A stretch of 64,000 nt of DNA from Chalciporus piperatus (GCA_038093975.1 JBBPTG010000100.1:28654-92653), one strand, 5' to 3'; positions 1-12,938 are shown, counted from the first letter of the stretch. The notes: a model not told the origin generated them from the sequence alone. A program made the numbers and translations.

Positions 1-1155
1 AGAGCCTCAACGTCAGCCCTCGTATGCAATACATGCTTCAGGTGGGGATTGGTTTTTTTCAGTTGTTGTTTGGATGTTGACTCATTTACGCTCGTTGCCA
101 GGATGTGATCGAACTTCGTGATCGGAAATGGGTGGGTCGTGGTGCTATTAGCGTGCCTTCTACGATCTCTGCTATTCATGAAGCTGTGAGTGCAGGTTAT
201 TATTGCGACGGAATGTGGCTAAATTTGGGTCCAGGTTGCAAAGGAGAGAGCGTTTGCCGAAGCTCAGACGAGCCAGCGTCAGATAAGCATGTCCAGAGGT
301 GGTTCAAGACGTGGCGGTGATCGTGCCGCAGAGTCTGGACCTGACGGATGGACGATGGCTGGTGGATCGGTCCCAAGGCCACCTCCCAAGGCGGGTGACT
401 TGTCGCAGTTTGGGAAGATCAGCAAGGCCTCGCCTATGGTCATGGGACCTGGGAGCGTCTTTGTTTCCAAGAGGGACAATCAACGCGAGTCGTTGTCTCG
501 GACGAACTCGACATCGAACAAGTTCTCCATGCTCAGTCAAAACCCCGAACTCGCGGTCGACACGACTGCTAAATCTAGCCGACCTCCCAGCCGGAAACCT
601 TCTGTCGATCTTGGGCAGGCTGGCGTGCTGGAGCCTATGCAACGGAGGAAGTTGCAGCTGTTGCCCCGATCGAAGCCTAATGCCAGCGAAGACACGCCTC
701 CACCTGCTTCTGAAGAGGAGTCCGAGTCAGCTCCTCAGATGACCGAGGCAGATGCCACGAAGAAGATTGACGAGGACGTCAAGGAGTTCTTCGCTGTTCG
801 CAGCTTGGAGGAAGCAGACGTCTACCTCACGAATCTCACGGAGGAGCACCGGTTCCGCCTCGTCGACAAGCTGGTTGGTTCGGCTCTTGAGAGCAAAGAA
901 GCTGATGCTGTTCTTGTTTCCGAATACTTCGCCCAAGCTGCGTCCAAGGGTCAATGCTCCGCGGAGGTGTTTGAAGCAGGCTTTATGCCCATGGCGGAGT
1001 CGTTGGACGACATTGCGATTGACGCTCCCAACGCATTCAAGTTTATGGCGATGATGCTCAAGGGTGCAGGCTTCGACAAGGACGAGGAAAGACTGGGTCG
1101 GATTGCTGGTAAATTGATGGATAGCACCAAGCTTCTCAAGCTTGTATCGTCATGA
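1..1155 (+). CDS. eIF4G: Translation initiation factor eIF4G, 3' part (partial at window edge)
   Basis: Scaffold of the cap-binding eIF4F complex, which joins eIF4E, eIF4A and PABP in the cytoplasm. Three exons fit: 1-41, 102-185 and 235-1155, with introns of 60 and 49 bp. The first two encode the end of the MIF4G HEAT domain (SPRMQYMLQ, then DVIELRDRKWVGR and TISAIHEA). A basic Arg/Gly-rich linker begins with MSRGGSRRGG, and the last ~140 residues form an MA3 domain (from TKKIDEDVKEFFAVRSLEEA to the end). The 5' part lies left of the window. ATG 289 is internal, not the start, because the frame continues upstream through the splice. Frame and splice phases are all consistent, so the gene looks intact. 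Confidence 0.92.
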
Positions 1156-1726
1156 TGGACTTTTATTTTCTTCCTCGCACGCACCACGCATCACCCTCGC
1201 ATTTGCATGTCTTTTTTTCCCCTCTTTTCTTTTTACTCTTTCTATTGGGTCACATGGTTTGGAACTCCCATCCCGCCTCGACTTTTTTCTTCTTCTTTCG
1301 ATTCTATACAGATTTTGCACTGTTTCGTTATTTCTGACGCTGTTCGCTTGTTCTGGATGTCCTGCCACTAATATCTGTACATCGCATGGTTTCTACTTTT
1401 GTTTGTTTTCCTACATCTACAGCATAGGCTACAGCAGACAGTACATCAGGTACATTGCGAGCAATACACTCAGATGACGAACTGAATCGGATCTTGAGCC
1501 ATGTGTGGAGTTGCCTGGATTGACTGAGGAGGACAAGTCGAGCTACTTGGTTTCGCACGTCATGATGTCACTGGGGCAACACTAGGGAGTCCTTTACACT
1601 ATTACCAAGTCGAGCCACCTCCCTCAGGCTTGCCCCAGCCTCATCCGCCTCAATCCACGCTCGTTCTTCAAGACAGCGAACTTAGACTCCTCCCAGCTAG
1701 ACCACACCTGGTCTAGTTCACCCACA
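1156..1726. other. Intergenic: eIF4G 3' region and TRK promoter region
   Basis: No gene recognised. The first ~200 bases after the eIF4G stop are T- and C-rich, as expected for a fungal 3' UTR. The remainder should contain the TRK promoter, but no clear core element was identified. Confidence 0.5.
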
Positions 1727-4700
1727 ATGGCAGCACCAAGCCACCGCTCTTCTGCCAAACGTGGCTTTTGGGTGACCATACGGAAACACCTCAATTTCTT
1801 TCGCGTCCATCTTTTATTCTTGTACGTCAAAGAAACATCCCATCGTCTGTCGTGACCCCCGTTTGATTGACCAGTACCATCCAACAAACAGTACGTTCAC
1901 TCCCTTGATATTCTCTGGCATCCTCTACGCCTCAAATGGAAAGTACCCGATTTCGTACATTGATGCGCTCTTTCACTGCGTTAGCGCGGTCACCGTGTGC
2001 GGTCTCGGGACTACGAACTTGAGCCCGTGGACGCCGTGGCAGCAAGTCATCCTGTTTATCCAGATGTTTGTGGGAAGTCCGGTGAGTTGAGCCTCCAATG
2101 GACGACGACTGCCCATGGATGATTTGATCGACAGGTCGTGATATCTTGGTTTATGGTCTATATCCGGAGGTGCGCGTCATTCAAATCACGAGTTATCATC
2201 ATTTGTTCCCCTTGCGCCTCACCCCTTGCCTCACCCTTCATGTTCCCACTCCCCTCCGAGTCCTTCCCTTTTCGATCTTCATTCCCGTGTTTGATGAGTG
2301 ATCCATCGATCTGATGTCATCTCTCCTGCATACAGGTATTTCTTTGCGAAAAAGTTTGATCATATGTTGCGTGCGGAAGCTGCGCGTAGGGATACGCCCA
2401 AAGCGTCAACGCCGAGGTCTCCTGATTTGGCGAGTACGACTGGGAGACATGGTCTTGGTTGGCGTGTGACGTCACTCCTTCGTCGACGAGGTGGGCTCAG
2501 TCCGGTTATGGAAGAGAATTCAAGCGAAGACGGGACGGGGACGGGGACTAGTGTGCACAAGGAGAATCATACGAAGTTGAGGCCGGAGATGATTCGGAGG
2601 ATGGATTCACCGCCGAAACGGGTTAATCCGAGTGGATGGATAAGTGAGGGGATCGTGACGCCGTTGAGGAAGCTTTCGACGAGGATTGGGACGGGCGGGG
2701 GACAAGAGGATGGACAGTCGTCGTCCGTTCCACGAGATCATCAGGCGAACCCGGTTAGCAGTCCCATCGAGGAGAAGGACGCGTCTAGAGACGTTGAAGA
2801 TGCTCAGATACCAGCGAGTGGCGGCGAAGGGAGACCCCCGTAAGTTGTCGTTATCTGTGTTGGCCCACTTATTCACGTTTATGGTTCAAGGACGTCGCGG
2901 AGACCGACCGACCCGCAAACGTCTGGAGATGCTCAGTCAGAGCCTTGTCAGTTTGATTGCTTGTTCGTCCGTGAATCGTGGATTGATTTATACGCATTTT
3001 AGCTGGTTTGGGCATCGTCAATCCCGACACACCTCAGAGTGGTCTACCTCAGGCCCCCTCTGGAATGCCTCGCGCGACAACCGTAGAATTCGCTCCTACC
3101 GTAACCCGACATCACATACCACTCTCAGCGGTTCCCAGCAGAAACGGAAACGGCACTCCGGAGTCCCTGCGTGATGAATCCCAGAGGAAGCCAATTTCGC
3201 GAAATAATTCGTATTCTCGAAGATATCCCTCTATGAGAGGACCGCAGGTATCCCTGTCTCGGAATTCCACTCAACACGCATCCCAACCGGTAGTCGACCA
3301 GGTTGAACTCGGGCATCTACCACCATCCAATAGCGGTTTCGGTGGATTTCCAATGCCGCATCAGGTGGTGGGCATGCTTTTCGGGAATTTGTTCCCGGGA
3401 CCAGCCAATCGCGTCCGGAGGACTGTTACAATTCCAGAGACGACGGCCCTTACAGGTGGAGAGTTGGGTCGCACAGCCTCCATCTCCGGCGCTGGGCAGA
3501 GGACTGCGGCTGCAAACATCCCTGAAGGTCACAGACCGGTCCCTTACATATCCTTTGATGCCATCGTTGGACGCAACTCCGCTTTTCAAATGCTCAACAA
3601 CGAACAGTTGGAAGAGTTGGGTGGGATAGAGTATCGGGCATTGAATGCTTTACTGTGGTTGATTATATTGGTGAGTACTGTGATCGTGAAGGATGAGATG
3701 ATTTCCACTGCCCTGAACATATTCAGTACCACTTCGGGATCCAAATCGTCTCTTTCGTCGTTATAGCCCCCTACATGGCAATGCCGAGGTGGGCTGGCAA
3801 TTTCGTTCCCCCAGCACTCACTCGATCTGTGGCAACTCCATGGTGAGTGCGGACTCGTCTCTTTGACTGGCGCTGATTAGACAGCGTCGATGCCTTAGGT
3901 TTTCCCTCTTTCAGGTCGTTTCGGCCTATACCAACACCGGGTTTTCCCTCGTGGATCAGGCTATGCTTCCATTTCAAGTCGCCTATCCAATGATATTTTT
4001 CATGATCATTTGCATCTTGGCTGGTAACACAGCTTTCGTAAGCTCTTCCTTGAATCAAGTACAAAGATGAATGCTCACGTCGCCCCGCTCTCGCAAGCCT
4101 ATCTTGTGAGTTGCGACTTTCCTTCGTGAAATAGTATGTTGATCTTGTAACGCACAGTTTGCGTCTCATGATGTGAGTATTCACGTTGCCATTTACTTGT
4201 ATCTTATTAATGGTGAACTAGTTGGATCATTTCGAAGATGGTACCTGCACGTTCCCGGCTTTACGTGACCCTCCGATTCCTCCTTGATCATCCCCGACGA
4301 TGTTTCGTGTATCTTTTCCCATCACACCAAACATGGTTTCTCCTATTTGTCCTGGTACTGCTAAAGTGCGTGCCCCCCAACGTTCTGTGAAGGCCCGCCG
4401 ACTAATTGACATGCAGCTCGATTGATTTCTTCTGTTTCATGGTGCTAGACATTGGGAATCCAACAATTGAAGCGATTCCAGTCGGGACTAGAATTGCAGC
4501 AGGATTACTCCAAGTTGCAGATGTTCGCGCCTCTGGCTTCACAGTAGTCCCCGTGGCTTCGCTATCTCCCGCCGTCCAGTACGTCCGTCTCGGATGATGT
4601 AACTAGAGCGTCTAACCATATTTCTTCCTCAGAGTCATGTTTGTGATCATGATGTACATCAGCGTATGTGGGTACATTTTCAGTTTGTCGTCGCGTTTAG

Positions 4701-5662
4701 TGGATGTTGACAGCGTTTCTGTAGACCCGATAGCGATGAGGTGAGCTGCCAACCCGAACGATGGACCAAAGAATATTGAGATCAGTTCAGTGTACGCTCG
4801 ACGAACGTTTACGAGGAGCAGTCACTAGGAATATTTCGAGACGATGACCAACTGTCCGCAGCAGAGCAGGCATTCCAAACTGGTGGCTCTCGAATGGCTA
4901 TGTGGGGTCGCTATATAGCGATGCACGCTCGCTATCAGCTTTCGTTTGGTGTGCCACCATTGAATCTAATCGGAATATCACTTTGACCCATCGTTGCAGA
5001 TATGTGGTGGCTTGCCTTGGCCCTTTTCCTTATCTGCATCGTAGAGGTATGCCGTGGAATTGTTGCCTCGTGCACCGTCGTGTCTGAATTTTCTGTTTAG
5101 AGAGACAACTTGATCAACACAGAGATCCAGGGGTGGTTCAATATATTCACGATCGGTATGCGGACGAACCTCTTCCCGAGTCCAGTGACCGAGCTAATGC
5201 ATTATCAGTCTTTGAGATAGTCTCGGCCTATGGGTCTGTTGGCCTCAGTCTTGGTATCCCGAATGTACGCTTTCTCCTTTGCAAGATTCCCTTTACTCGG
5301 CTCACCCACGGACACAATAGCAAAACTACTCACTCTCTGGCGCGTTCCGACCACTTTCGAAACTCATCATCTGTCTCGTTATGATACGTGGCCGCCATCG
5401 AGGTCTTCCTGTCGCGATCGACAGAGCCATCGTTCTCCCATACGAATTTGAAACAGTGGACGATGATCTAAATTCGGACGTAGGAGAAGATGACGAACAG
5501 CGGTCGACGCAGGACGCTACTGGCACTGGTAATGTATCACGTCCCATCGACTCGGATGGTGTTGCCGCGACAGGCGATGGCTGTCGTGGACAAACGAATG
5601 TGCAGAAGGATATGGAAGCTCAAACGAGAGGCGAGCACGAAGGACAGGTCAGTGATCGCTAA
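1727..5662 (+). CDS. TRK1: High-affinity potassium transporter, TRK family
   Basis: Plasma-membrane K+ uptake protein of the fungal TRK/HKT superfamily. Nineteen exons fit: 1727-1821, 1892-2081, 2135-2169, 2336-2839, 2891-2946, 3003-3670, 3727-3842, 3899-4037, 4098-4105, 4158-4172, 4222-4365, 4417-4578, 4633-4667, 4725-4740, 4791-4948, 5000-5046, 5101-5155, 5209-5264 and 5321-5662. They sum to 2841 nt (946 aa) with every phase agreeing. The four MPM repeats show the selectivity-filter glycines in TVCGL, NTGFS, ASGFT and SVGLS. A long hydrophilic loop (about residues 110-370) between the first two membrane units is usual for fungal TRK. Conserved blocks include FDAIVGRNSAF, LGGIEYRALNALLW and MIRGRHRGLPVAIDRA. 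Start ATG 1727 gives a short cytosolic leader, then TFTPLIFSG. Exons of 8, 15 and 16 nt are needed to keep the third repeat intact. Confidence 0.93.
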
Positions 5663-5873
5663 GTAAAGGTGGGCAAAGGACCCCCCAAATGCTGTTAATA
5701 GTTTCGGTGGTGTATTGTGCATACTATCAGACGATACCAGCTGCGCTACTGAAACTCGGATTTTATATATCATACTGCTGTAATACTTCTACCTACTGCA
5801 TCCGGATTCCGAGAAGTTGGACTTTTGCTTAGTGTACATACTACACTTGTCCAACATTTCTCACTCAGCCACC

Positions 5874-6441
5874 ATGTTCCGTTCACTGGTCCAAACCTCT
5901 CGCAGTTTGAGGCATCCTGCTTTTCGACGATTCCTCTCACAAGATGTTCGCGCAAAACTCCACGCTGCCGTCAAGGAGTCGCCGGTCGTGTTGTTCATGA
6001 AGGGTAACCCACAGATGCCTCAATGTGGGTTCTCCCGTGCAGCTGTCCAAATCCTCGACATCCAGGGTGTCCCTCCCGAAAAATTGAAGACCTACGATGT
6101 TCTCGAGGATTCGGAGCTTAGAAGCGGTATCAAGGAGTTTTCGTAAGTCTGCACACCATATAATCAATCACAGTCGTCGAAGGCTTTCTCATTCCTCGAC
6201 TCGTACTAGTGATTGGCCCACTATCCCCCAGGTATACGTCAATGGCGAGTTTGTCGGAGGGTGTGATATACTCCTTGGAAGTGAGTTACCTCTTCTTACC
6301 TCCCAGCGTTTCGAAGGTCCTTGGTATACTAAATCATCCTCGACCGTGACAGTGCACCAGTCTGGGGAGTTGGAGTCGTTGCTCGAGAAACATAGCATCA
6401 TTCCCCCAACCACCGAGCCATCGTCGGAGCCTGCTTCATGA
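5874..6441 (+). CDS. GRX5: Monothiol glutaredoxin, mitochondrial GRX5 type
   Basis: Monothiol CGFS glutaredoxin that binds and transfers [2Fe-2S] clusters in mitochondrial Fe-S assembly. Three exons, 5874-6142, 6210-6280 and 6353-6441, give 142 aa in phase. The first ~22 residues are Arg/Ser-rich without acids ([20 protein letters not shown]), a good mitochondrial presequence. The FMKG lysine motif is followed by the active-site CGFS at residues 51-54. [17 protein letters not shown] supplies the TIPQ cis-proline and the GGCD glutathione-binding motif. Length matches the family, and a short Pro/Ser tail is added. ATG 5874 has a CACC context just downstream of C/T-rich sequence. I see no lesion. 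Confidence 0.94.
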
Positions 6442-6599
6442 TTTAGTGTACTTCTCGCGTACTACAGTAGCATCGTCGTATAGACCTTCCGAATTACAAT
6501 GGTACATCTGCTCGACTCGGCAGTTTACGCAAATGGGCCCGGTGCATGAGCCAAGCACGAGCTAATTGGGTATACTCGCACTGCCCACGAAGCCAAAGT

Positions 6600-7898
6600 A
6601 TGTTCCCTCCATCTCAGCCACCACCAAGATTCGGTAGCGAGCGTATCCAATCCGCGGATGGTGCCGTTCAGCAAACCGACGTCGATGCAGCTCTCGCAAG
6701 ACTCTCGGCAGTCAAAAAGGGCTATCTCCAGGATCCATTTATCGTGCATCTCGTTCCTCGCGCTCAATTCCAACCAGCCCGTCCCCCTTTGATCAACGTC
6801 GGGACCTACGTTCGTTCAGAGTCCATAGATGCATTAGTAGATCAATGGTTGGAGTTATGTGAGAAGCAAAACACCTCATGTCAGATCGTAAGCCTAGGAG
6901 CGGGGAGTGATACGAGATTCTGGCGGTTAAACGTGAGTGGGCTTCGCTTCCCCTGGCTTTTGCTTTGAACATGGGCACCCATGATGGACTGCCAGTAGAC
7001 AGGACCTCGCTCGCATGTCTTGAAGACGTATTTTGAGCTTGATTTCCAAGCTGTCACCATGAAGAAGGCGATGGCTCTTCGCAAGAGCAAGGACCTGAGT
7101 GCAGTTCTTGGTTCACCCGAGAGTATCACTACCAGTGCGTTAATTTGCTGTTGTCTATGTGGACGATCGACTCAAAAGTCCAAAGGCAAGGGTGGAACTG
7201 CACTTCACTCGAACAAGTATCACCTACTCCCCTGTGATTTGCGCGACCCGCCATCTAGTTCGCTAGCACAACTCTTCGATGGAAAGTTGTCACCATCAGT
7301 GCCTACCCTTTTACTCTTTGAATGCATATCGGTATACATGCCCCCCGACTCGTCCGCTGCCCTTGTCCAATGGTTCGTGGATCACTTTGTTTCCAGCGAC
7401 ACGGATGGGAGCGTTCTCGGAGCGATTGTATATGAGATGTTTGGTCTTCAGGATGCGTTTGGCCAAGTCATGATGAACAACTTGCGGGTATGCACGCGTT
7501 CGTTGTCAGTGTTCTAACTGGCTCGTCTAACTTCTTTTTAGTCGAGGAACGTATCCTTGCCTGGTGCTACCCCGTACCCCACAGTCGATTTACTCCCTCA
7601 GCGCTTCAATCAACATGAATTCACGTTTACTCACGCATTGACGCTGCGCGAGGTGAGAGAGAAATATATCACTCGCTCAGAACTCGAAAGGTTGCTGGTT
7701 TTATTCGTCGCGTTTGCGCTTTGTCTGATATTTATGTATAGGATATCTGGTCTCGAGATGTTGGATGAAGTCGAAGAACTGAATCTCGTGCTCGAGCACT
7801 ATGCCATCACTTGGGGTGCTAAGACTTTTATGCCTGCGGAGAAGTCCCGTCTCTGGGAAGAGTGGGGCCTCAGATCACCGCCACCGTCTGATGATTGA
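6600..7898 (+). CDS. PPM1: Leucine carboxyl methyltransferase 1 (PP2A methyltransferase)
   Basis: SAM-dependent enzyme that methylates the C-terminal leucine carboxylate of the PP2A catalytic subunit, controlling holoenzyme assembly in the cytosol. Five exons, 6600-6932, 6999-7134, 7186-7487, 7542-7690 and 7742-7898, sum to 1077 nt (358 aa). The SAM-binding motif SLGAGSDTRFWRL is followed by the acidic FELDF strand, CDLRD, LLFECISVYM, and the family C-terminal block LDEVEELNLVLEHYAITWG. Intron 7135-7185 is 51 bp and free of stops, so its retention would keep frame; splicing restores the expected spacing. An in-frame ATG at 6546 could add 18 residues, so the start is uncertain. The upstream neighbour ends about 160 bp away on the same strand. 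Confidence 0.9.
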
Positions 7899-8033
7899 CG
7901 CTGTTAGCCACCTTATTGTGCATTGTGTCGTACGTAAGATGCTGAACACAACCCCTGTTTCACTCTCGTTCATCATGATTCAGACCCTTCATCTCCAACT
8001 CTCCCTCGAACACACTCTATTTCCTCGTAGCGT

Positions 8034-9641
8034 ATGAAACTGACATCCCCGCTCGGGGCGTCACCCCAATATGGCCTGCACTACTCCAATCGTATGTCAT
8101 TGGAGATATGGTTGCAGATCGTGGAGTATCTTCCTCGCCAAAGCATCAAAGCATGTCTTCAAGTATGCCGAACCTCGCATGATGCTGCAGTTGGCATTCT
8201 CTTTTCCACCACCCAACTTTACTTCTGCCCATTACACTTTCCAGCGGGCTGGAAAAGCGACGAGGAACATCAACACTTGGGATCTCGTCTGATACGCAAC
8301 TCTGCTGATATCATCTTCTCGATTGTTAACGATCCCTCCTTTGCGTACCTGATCAAACACCTCATCGTCTATTCTCGGGGTAAAGGTGACAATGACGATC
8401 GTCTCCTCTTTGAAACACGTGAGTGCACTGTGCTCTTCATAGAGACAATGTTAATTCACTTTCAGGATGCCTGGCAAATGCCTTGGTTTATCTTCCCCGC
8501 CTCGAATCTTTCGAGTGGCGTCGTCCATCCCTGATGGGTTGTTGTCGAACCTGATCAAGTCGTGTTCACAACTCCGCCACATCCGCTTCCCATTGTAAGT
8601 CACTAAAGAGGAGTTCTCGCACATTGCCTGAAATCCTCTGTAGCTCTCACTCGCAACCTGTTCCTACTGCAGACCTCTGGTCCCTGAAAAATCTAGACAG
8701 CATAGCTGATTTTAGCGTTCGGAAGACCCATCTTGCGCCAAGCATGCTCAGTGGCGTGGGCATCCACCATTATCAACTACCCCATATCCTGTCTCCCTCC
8801 TGCATCCCGCAGAGTGCTATCGCTCATCTCCATGACCTGACGCTCAATGATCCACCATACTTGAACGGATTTCTTGCCCAAGCACAGTCCCTTGGGTCTT
8901 TATCACTTTTTAACGTGAAACCAAGATTCCGCGGAACACTTTCGGAGGCAACAGGACATCTACCATTACTCTCTTCTTTCACGTTGACTACAGCTCCTCC
9001 TACCACGCAAATCACTGAAATTATTGAATTTCTTTCCGATCGACCATCAATGAAACGACTCTGTCTTAGAATTCATCAACTTGAAAATTGGCACAGTTTT
9101 CGTCAGGTCGGGTCCGTCATAGAGGCAATGGGAGGCCTGGAAGCCCTTGCAATCGATGTCCGCAGATTCACACTGACCATGAAGAAGCTGAAATGAACTC
9201 ATTTCTTGATCGACTGCCATCATCCCTTCAGCTCCTTGATTTGAAAGTCCCGGATTACGGCTTTGAAGCATTGGTGAGCCTCTCGATCCTCGTATATAGC
9301 CATCGTCGTTTACGTACTGTTTTCAGATTCAACACGTGTCAAACCTCCCGCTCCTCACCTTCTTAACAGTTGCTACCAACTCGCATTACTGTGAATCACT
9401 GATAGAGCAGATGACACACATTCTCGCTCTACACCTCCCAAACCTTATGCAATTGGTTTTTGACGACAACATCGTCGATGTGGAACGTGATCCTAATTTC
9501 GCGATAGCCCGACCACGTCCTTGGTCGGCCTTGAAGAGGCTGACAGTTTCTTCAATCAGTGACTTAGATCCAAGTGTTCGCTGGTTGATGAAGGTCAGCC
9601 CTCCAGTGACTGTTGGAGTGGAAGACAGTATATACACATAG
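8034..9641 (+). pseudogene. F-box/leucine-rich-repeat-like gene with two apparent frameshifts
   Basis: Resembles the many basidiomycete F-box substrate adaptors of SCF ubiquitin ligases. The N-terminal segment MSLEIWLQIVEYLPRQSIKACLQVCR looks like an F-box, followed by Leu-rich repeats (VYLPRLESFEW, SNLIKSCSQLRHIRF, SLQLLDLKVPDYG, LPLLTFLTVATNS). Introns at about 8419-8465, 8595-8641 and 9273-9327 splice well. However, continuity of the protein breaks twice: near 8529 the frame must change by one base between RRPS and PDGLLSN, and near 9163 it must change again between ALAIDV and QIHTDHEEAE. No intron can explain either shift. It is therefore either a recent pseudogene or affected by two sequence errors. 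Lineage-expanded F-box genes often decay, which favours the first reading. Confidence 0.6.
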
Positions 9642-9899
9642 AACTAGTTGTACCTCGTTTTGCACCACTTCGAGTCATCTATTGTTTTGAACTTTGGTTG
9701 GAACCTGTCTTAGCAGACTTTGGTGGAATCGACCTGTGCTCCTCACTGCCTGAGGCCGCTTTTGAGAACTTGAACGGCGCAGTTGTCCTTGTCTGCTTGA
9801 ACACTAAACTACTATGTTATCATGATTCTGCGTGTTCAGTGATGTCTCGGCCTAGATTTTGGACCAGCTCATACTAATTCATTCCGACGCCCGCTTTGT

Positions 9900-10910
9900 C
9901 GTACTACGCGCAGAATAAGTACATGAAGGCACGCCCGACACCGACGTCTTTTGCTCTTTTGCCCCAAGGGCAATGACTTTCAGGACATCAAATGCGCGGC
10001 GGATGCCACCATCAACGAAAACCCCAAAATCGAGGTTGGGCCAAGCCGTGTCTTCAGTGCCCCGACGTCGATCAAGTTTTCAATGCCAGAGCACGCAGTG
10101 TCAAGTTGCCAGACCACCTTGATTTGAAGGGACGATACCCGCGAGGCCATAACCGAAGAAACTAAACCTACTGTTCGTGATGTTCTTGAACCATGGGATA
10201 TCTTTCCATGACAAGGAAGGGTCGATGAATGACCAAATTATAACTCTGGTTAGGCTGAATCTATGCCAAGGGAAGGCGAAGAGCTTTACTGAAATGGCGC
10301 GGGCAACGCCCTCGTCCTTCTTTACGCCGGATTGGTTTTCTTGCACTTTTGCAATACCAGACTCATCTACGAACTTCATACACATGTCCTTCTCGCGGCG
10401 GCCAAGCTGGGGCGCTACTTCCTGGTGATTTTCCGATTCCGATTAACGTACAGCTGGAGGAACCGAACCTGCCTAGGAACAGCCGGATCTACGGTCTCGC
10501 CGGAGGAAAAAAAGATGATCTGGCGTAAATGGAATATAAGCGTAAAACGAGAACAATAAACAGTAACTGCTATGCTGATCACCATTTGGACAATACCATG
10601 TTTGCCTGCAAGACGTAGATTGGGTTGACCGTCCGGGTGTCCAAGTTTGCCTAGTGCGGTAGCAGACTGCAGCGGCCCTAAGAGATCCTGCAGGAATGTC
10701 CTTGGCATGGGTACATACGATACACACGGAAAGCGATAATTTTTGACCCAAAATTGTGGTGGACGAATCAACCGGTCACATCCCGGAGAATGCGTGGCCA
10801 GAAGATCCTTTAACGACGGTGAAGCTCTATCCGTTTCAGAAGCAGATGAACAATGGGCCCAAGCCTTGGGGGCAGAGAGAATAGCTTTGGCAACGGCTTA
10901 ACCGAAGAAT
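9900..10910 (-). pseudogene. Decayed flavocytochrome b2 (L-lactate dehydrogenase) copy
   Basis: The minus strand carries, in correct order, scattered matches to the intact gene at 14981-17280. AVAKAILSAPKAWAH matches AIARTVMPEKAWAY; SATALGKLGHPDGQPNL is near-identical; VRFLQLYVNRNRKITRK matches the FMN-domain strand; GVARAIS and SFIDPSLSWKDIPWFK follow; then GYGLAGIVPSNQGG, where the catalytic His of SNHGG is Gln; finally FVDGGIRRAFDVLKVIALGA. Stops and frame changes interrupt the frame, and no cytochrome b5 domain is visible. The loss of the active-site histidine alone would inactivate the enzyme. It is an inverted, degenerate paralogue rather than a functional gene. Confidence 0.82.
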
Positions 10911-12932
10911 GAGTATGCTGGCTGAGAATAGGACAAGGTGGCGCGCCTCGAAGTCATGCAGGTTTATGTTTTTCATCAAGTGGTGGACGAGCGGCCATTA
11001 ATTCTTGGCATCTAGTCTTGTCCGCAGTCGCGACCAAGTTCTTCGCTTCTAACGGTCTCAGGACCAACGGCATTAAGACTGAGAAGGCGCAGCAAGAATA
11101 ATCTCCTTGGCGAGGTGCGTTGTGATTGCATCAGGCGGCTGGATTGGCTTATAGGCTCCCCTGGGTCGTAAAGACAAGGTTGAGGTATCATTGCAATTGG
11201 ATGACTACGTGCGATGCATCTTTTCCTGTATATTCCTGTATGATCTTGCTGCCATCGAGACGAAAATGAGCTCATTGCATCATGTTTTCCTTGCGCATGG
11301 CCTACCTGGATGAATTCTGTAGCATCATAGACCTTCTCTAAAGAACAGATGTTCTAACGACGGCCGCATTATTCTTGCCTTCGGAACGTACCGTGAACGA
11401 TAACTCAACAACTTGAGCACTGGCATGCTTGGCGACCGTTGGGGTAGAGATAATGGCCCATTGAGCGATGAATTACAAAGGTATCGTGGGGATACAGAGT
11501 GGGGATCGCTGGGAAGATGTTTGATTTTTTGCAGCCCCTTTTGAAAGGATCCCGGCGGAATGGTGGAGAACGCGAACTGCGCGTTCATAGTAGGAGATAG
11601 CCTTAACCGTTGGTTCCGCCAAGTACTTCCTCATCGCGACGTTGTCTCCGTTGGAGAGCCAAGCTGTAGCTCGGGGATAGACCGGGAACTGACATGCGTC
11701 GTTGTGTCGCCAGATCGCTCCCTGTTAGAATTACATCGACACGTCTTAGTCCCGGTACCACAATACTCCAAGACTGACCAGCTGGGAACAACATCGGGTT
11801 GTTTAATACTAGGTGCTAGGAAAAACGCAGAACCCACCTGTTTGGCATTTGCCTGAGGGTAGCCCGATGCCTTGAGCAGACTGTGCGTGTTTCCCCTCTA
11901 ACTCCACAAGGCGGTCTTATGGAAGTAAACGTTGTGTACCCTGTCGGAAGAAGAGCCCCCGCTCACACAAACGCATGTATCGACTGAACACAATTCCCTT
12001 GGGCGAGATAGCCATTGGTTGCGACACAAGCTGGTCCGTAGATGATTTCCTGTTCAGTAAGAAAACAAATACCAGTAAACAAACTCCACCTCCCGTACAA
12101 TACGGACTCCGAGAACCTAATGTGTTTTAAGCTGGGGATCATATGGACATAAGCTTGGTCCTCATGAACTTGCATCAAATCTTGTTGCCTACGCCATGCT
12201 GGGAGTGGCAAACTTGAAGTCTTTCTCCCCAATCTGGGGGCGGCAGAGGTTCGAAGTGAACTTCCGTGTATCGTCAGGGCAAGATCTCTCAAGATCGAAT
12301 TTTCCTCCATTGGGAAAATTATGTATACAGTGCCCTCCTTTCTTGGCAATTTTTTTCATGTCCGGGAGGGTCAATAAGTATCTTCGGCTCGTTGGCTACT
12401 AATTCCGCTCAAGTGCCGAACATCGATGATTATCGGTCCGATTCGGTCGTCAGAGCCTGCTGCTCCAGATTCTGAAACTGGTACCGAAAACAAAACACAA
12501 AAAATTCCAGGTTATTGACCCAACGCACTAGCACTGCGGATTCATGTGGTCGAATCAGAACGACCATGTGTTGTTGGCATTTCGTCCACTTCGCCGTCAT
12601 TGCTGTGTAAGTGAACCGTTGTTTTGTCATTAGCTTAATCGAACCCTGAAGTCCAAATTGGGTGGCAACGGTAATCCTAGAACGAAACACCTATGGGAGT
12701 TACCAGGAATGATATGGTTTCTCTTGCATGACCTCCGTTATGCTCTTCCTTCCTTCATCCGTCTGTCGCCGCGGCGTACGATCCGACTACTAACGCGTGG
12801 GGCCCACTGCAGCGTCGCGACTGTTCACACTCAAACGGACATGCCTGGGCGCACGCAAGCGCTCTACGTAACCGGGACATGACCCTTTCAATGTGGTCAA
12901 CTTGATCATCCGATTGGGACCTCCCTGAAGCT
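10911..12932. other. About 2 kb without a recognisable gene
   Basis: Six-frame reading shows only short frames without family signatures. A minus-strand stretch around 11340-11830 has coding-like fragments separated by stops, so it may be the relic of another gene, but I cannot name a family. Nothing resembling an RNA gene or transposon end was seen. Confidence 0.4.
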
Positions 12933-12938
12933 TATAAA
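12933..12938 (+). promoter_or_regulatory. TATA-like box upstream of the ICL/PEPM-family gene
   Basis: TATAAA lies 83 bp before the ATG at 13021 and is followed by a C/T-rich leader (CCCATCCCACC, then CTCCTTGTC), a common layout in basidiomycete promoters. This is motif evidence only. Confidence 0.45.
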
